Shown piece by piece: positions 61,440-64,000 of a stretch of 64,000 bases of DNA. Location: NCBI GenBank assembly GCA_023393115.1, contig JAEWMS010000063.1:1-64000 (forward strand). The letters run 5' to 3'. The position numbers and the translations under genes are program-made. Origin of the DNA: Bacillota bacterium. GTDB lineage: Bacteria > Bacillota > Clostridia > Acetivibrionales > DSM-1351. Numbering within the stretch: position 1 is the first letter of the stretch; the number at the start of each line of letters is the position of its first letter. Under the pieces are notes generated by a model that worked only from the letters and a program-made list of their open reading frames with translations, was not told the origin of the DNA and did no database searches.

Positions 61440-63113
61440 ATGTGGTGGAAGGATGGAGTAATATACCAGATTTATCCAAGAAGCTTTAAGGACTCAAATG
61501 GAGATGGAATCGGGGACATAAAAGGTATTACCCAAGAGCTGGATTATTTAAATAATGGAACACCTGATTCTTTGGGAGTAGATGCAATATGGATTTCCCC
61601 GTTTTTCAAGTCCCCCATGAAGGACTTTGGATATGATATTTCGGATTACCGTGACATAGACCCCATGTTCGGCTCGCTCGAAGACTTTAAAGAATTGTTA
61701 TCTGAAGCACATAAGAGAAATATTCATATAATTATCGATATGGTTCTAAACCATACCTCCGACCAGCACCCGTGGTTTATGGAGTCACGGCAGAGCAGGG
61801 AGAATCCTAAAGCCGACTGGTATATCTGGCACTCCGGGAAGAACTCCCGAACCGGTAAGAACGGGGAAGTTATTCCTGGAAGACGACCGAATAATTGGTT
61901 TGCTCAGTTCGAATTAAAAAATGCCTGGTGGTATGAACCTAAAAGAAAACAGTTCTATCTTGGAACATTTACAAGGCACCAGCCTGAATTGAATTGGCGG
62001 AATCAAGAATTAAGAGAAGAGATGTTTAGCCTGGCCAGATACTGGCTGGATATGGGAGTAGATGGTTTCAGGCTTGATGTAATCAACTGGTTTATAAAAG
62101 ATGATCAATACAGAAGCAACCCTTATACTCTGAAAAGCGTTGATTTGCAGAAGCATATTTACGATAGGAACAGGCCTGAAACTATTGAGATTTGCCGCCA
62201 GCTCAGAAAGATAACCGATGAATATCAGGAAAGAATGATGGTTGGGGAGGTATTTACCGATAGTACAGAAACCGCCTCGGAATACTGTGGAGATGGAAAA
62301 GATGCTCTCCATATGGCTTTCAACTTCAACTTTCTCTTTCAGCCCTGGAAAGCAGAGAGGTTTTATAACGCTATAATTAATTGGTATGACAGCCTGAAGG
62401 GAGAAGCCTGGCCAAACTTTACCTTCAGCAACCATGATAACCTTAGGCACAGCTTGCGGTACAGTAAGGGGAAGGACACCCTTGCGCGCTGTCGGGTCGC
62501 GGCGGCACTTCTGCTGACTGTTAAGGGAACACCCTTTATATACTATGGAGAGGAGCTGGGAATGGACGGCGGTAAGCTGAAAAGGAAGGATATGAAGGAT
62601 CCCCTCAGCTACAAAACCTGGCCAATAAAGAGATTTTGCCGCGACCTGGCCAGAACCCCTATGCAATGGGATTCAAGTGAAAATGCTGGTTTTACTGAAG
62701 CAGGAGCAAAACCCTGGCTTCCAGTGGATAGTGAATATAAAACAAATAATGTTACTTCACAGGGAAATGACCCTACATCACTGCTGAACTTTTATAAAAA
62801 GCTCATATGGCTTAGAAAGCAGCAGCCTGCCCTTAAGACAGGAGATATAAAGCTATTGAAGGAATACCTTCCGCAGGTGCTGGCTTATGAACGAATCTCA
62901 GACAACGTGAAGTTATTAATACTTCTGAATTTTAAAGGAAAAAGTGTATCTGTAAGATTGCCCTTTGACAGGAAAGGGGAAGAAAACTTCCGGATTGTGT
63001 TGGGTACTCATAGGAAGGAATTTGACAAAATATCAGCAGAAGCTGAAAGCAATATCTGCATTATTGTACTCGAAAAGTATGAAGTACTGATATTGGATTG
63101 CTCCGGCAAGTAA
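61440..63113 (+). CDS. GH13 alpha-glucosidase / oligo-1,6-glucosidase-like
   Basis: A 557-residue intracellular alpha-amylase-family glycosidase without signal peptide, releasing glucose from small alpha-glucans. The motifs are IIDMVLNHTSDQHPWF (region I), GFRLDVIN with nucleophile Asp213, VGEVF with acid Glu270, and FSNHDN with Asp333. VIYQIYPRSFKDSNGDGIGD opens the protein. Exact specificity (1,4 versus 1,6 bonds) cannot be set from these motifs alone. GAGGGG selects ATG 61440 over GTG 61431. It ends 16 bases before the converging transporter gene. Confidence 0.92.
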   Translation: MWWKDGVIYQIYPRSFKDSNGDGIGDIKGITQELDYLNNGTPDSLGVDAIWISPFFKSPMKDFGYDISDYRDIDPMFGSLEDFKELLSEAHKRNIHIIIDMVLNHTSDQHPWFMESRQSRENPKADWYIWHSGKNSRTGKNGEVIPGRRPNNWFAQFELKNAWWYEPKRKQFYLGTFTRHQPELNWRNQELREEMFSLARYWLDMGVDGFRLDVINWFIKDDQYRSNPYTLKSVDLQKHIYDRNRPETIEICRQLRKITDEYQERMMVGEVFTDSTETASEYCGDGKDALHMAFNFNFLFQPWKAERFYNAIINWYDSLKGEAWPNFTFSNHDNLRHSLRYSKGKDTLARCRVAAALLLTVKGTPFIYYGEELGMDGGKLKRKDMKDPLSYKTWPIKRFCRDLARTPMQWDSSENAGFTEAGAKPWLPVDSEYKTNNVTSQGNDPTSLLNFYKKLIWLRKQQPALKTGDIKLLKEYLPQVLAYERISDNVKLLILLNFKGKSVSVRLPFDRKGEENFRIVLGTHRKEFDKISAEAESNICIIVLEKYEVLILDCSGK

Positions 63114-63129
63114 AAATATATTCGACGGC

Positions 63130-64000
63130 TTACCGTCCTCTGACAAAAATAAGACTGAGCATTATAAGCAGCATTCCTCCAATTTGAATAAAGGATACAG
63201 TTTCATTAAGAACAAGAACACCTCCCAGAATTGACACGACGGGGATTAGGTTCAGAAACATTGATGAAACTGTAGCCCCCAGACCTTTTACAGCAACATT
63301 ATATAGGTAATAGGCCAAAGCGGAACACATGAGAGAGAGGTATAAAAGATTTGCCAGCGAGTATCCCGATAAGCCTTTCCACTGGTTTATTTCGGGAATA
63401 ATAAACGGAATAAAAAGCACAGAGGCTGCCATCATTTGATAGGCAGTTATTACAATGCCGTTATACTTGCCGGTCAGGCTTTTACATACTATAGTATAGA
63501 TTACCCAGGTTACCATAGCACCGATCATCAGAAGATTTCCCAATGTATATCCGAAGGAAAAGTCCAGTCCCTTCTCAAAAATAACCAGAAAAACCCCTGC
63601 TACCGAGATGGTAACACAGGTGATTATTCTGGCAGTAATTTTATACTTATAAAACAGTGATTCTGTTATCAGAGTAAAAATAGGGACGGCAGCAACTATA
63701 ATTGAAGCATTAGAAGCGGTTGTATACTTAAGTCCGATATTTTCAAATAAAAAATATAAAACAATGCCGAAAAAAGCCGAAACAAACACCAGTAGTACAT
63801 CTTTTAAAGCCATCTTTACAAACAATTTTTTATACAATAATATCAAGAACAATGCTCCAGCAGCAATTAGCTGACGGAAAAATGCTATGGATATGGGTGG
63901 GAGGTCCTGAAGCAGAATCTTTGTACTTACAAAGGAATACCCCCAAAATATAACTGTTACAATTATTGCAATTAAGGCTGGAACCTTTTTATTTATTTTT
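63130..64000 (-). CDS. EamA/DMT-family transporter, 5' end beyond the window
   Basis: A drug/metabolite-transporter superfamily membrane protein with repeated hydrophobic helices. An internal Met at 63852 starts a conventional frame, but the same frame stays open to the window edge. It adds VPALIAIIVTVIFWGYSFVS and SIAFFRQLIAAGALFLIL, the typical first two helices of EamA. The C-terminal EamA repeat (about the last 140 residues) includes the MFLNLIPVVSILGGVLVLNE signature. The true start lies at or past base 64000. Substrate unknown. Confidence 0.9.
   Translation of the reverse strand, partial: KINKKVPALIAIIVTVIFWGYSFVSTKILLQDLPPISIAFFRQLIAAGALFLILLYKKLFVKMALKDVLLVFVSAFFGIVLYFLFENIGLKYTTASNASIIVAAVPIFTLITESLFYKYKITARIITCVTISVAGVFLVIFEKGLDFSFGYTLGNLLMIGAMVTWVIYTIVCKSLTGKYNGIVITAYQMMAASVLFIPFIIPEINQWKGLSGYSLANLLYLSLMCSALAYYLYNVAVKGLGATVSSMFLNLIPVVSILGGVLVLNETVSFIQIGGMLLIMLSLIFVRGR

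Overview
The window is AT-rich, densely coded low-GC Gram-positive DNA. The gene order recD2–comF–yvyF–flgM–flgN–flgK–flgL–DUF6470–fliW–csrA–flagellin is the Firmicutes late-flagellar order. The SLH-domain surface protein, the Tad-type locus and a group II intron end suggest an anaerobic, motile clostridium. A Ruminiclostridium-like (cellulolytic, cluster III) relative is my inference from overall style, not from a search.

Layout. 1-126 is the 3' end (domains V and VI) of a group II intron whose body lies outside the window. 127-2460 holds a promoter and long leader, a CNNM/HlyC-type transporter gene and a small membrane protein. 2572-15817 holds a RecD2-like helicase, comF and the late flagellar operon, with sigma-D-type promoters before flgM and flagellin and a CsrA-type hairpin in the flagellin leader. 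flgK is duplicated, and the first copy carries an inserted von Willebrand factor A domain.

15936-28572 is a very AT-rich surface-glycan island lying between flagellin and flaG-fliD-fliS. It encodes three glycosyltransferases, a glucose-1-phosphate cytidylyltransferase, FkbM methyltransferases (one frameshifted), a radical SAM/SPASM enzyme, an adenylation enzyme with its carrier protein, and a pyruvyltransferase-like protein. It probably decorates flagellin. A nucleotide-binding-like Rossmann module recurs in four of its proteins. 28697-32966 holds flaG, fliD, fliS and a FlgN/FliT-like chaperone, closed by a strong terminator.

33022-35094 holds a divergent alpha/beta-hydrolase-like protein and a PflA-like radical SAM protein. 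35447-44151 is a compact Tad (type IVc pilus)-like locus: a Ser/Thr kinase fused to a degenerate P-loop domain, a SAF/CpaB-like protein, a TadZ-like ATPase, a TadA/CpaF ATPase, two TadB/TadC-like membrane proteins, three tandem 48-56 residue membrane peptides and two TadE/G-like anchored proteins.

44188-51232 holds a TSCPD protein, a heptad-repeat coiled-coil protein, another radical SAM/SPASM protein, an ABC-F ATPase, a DEAD-box helicase and an AraC regulator. 51276-54266 is leuC-leuD-leuB with a strong terminator. 54298-60258 is a surface-protein group: a tail-collar-like mini-protein, a discoidin/beta-sandwich protein, and a 1322-residue S-layer protein with five 312-bp repeats. The right end holds a VanY-type lipoprotein carboxypeptidase, a GH13 alpha-glucosidase and an EamA-type transporter cut by the window edge. 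I saw no tRNA, rRNA or CRISPR array.
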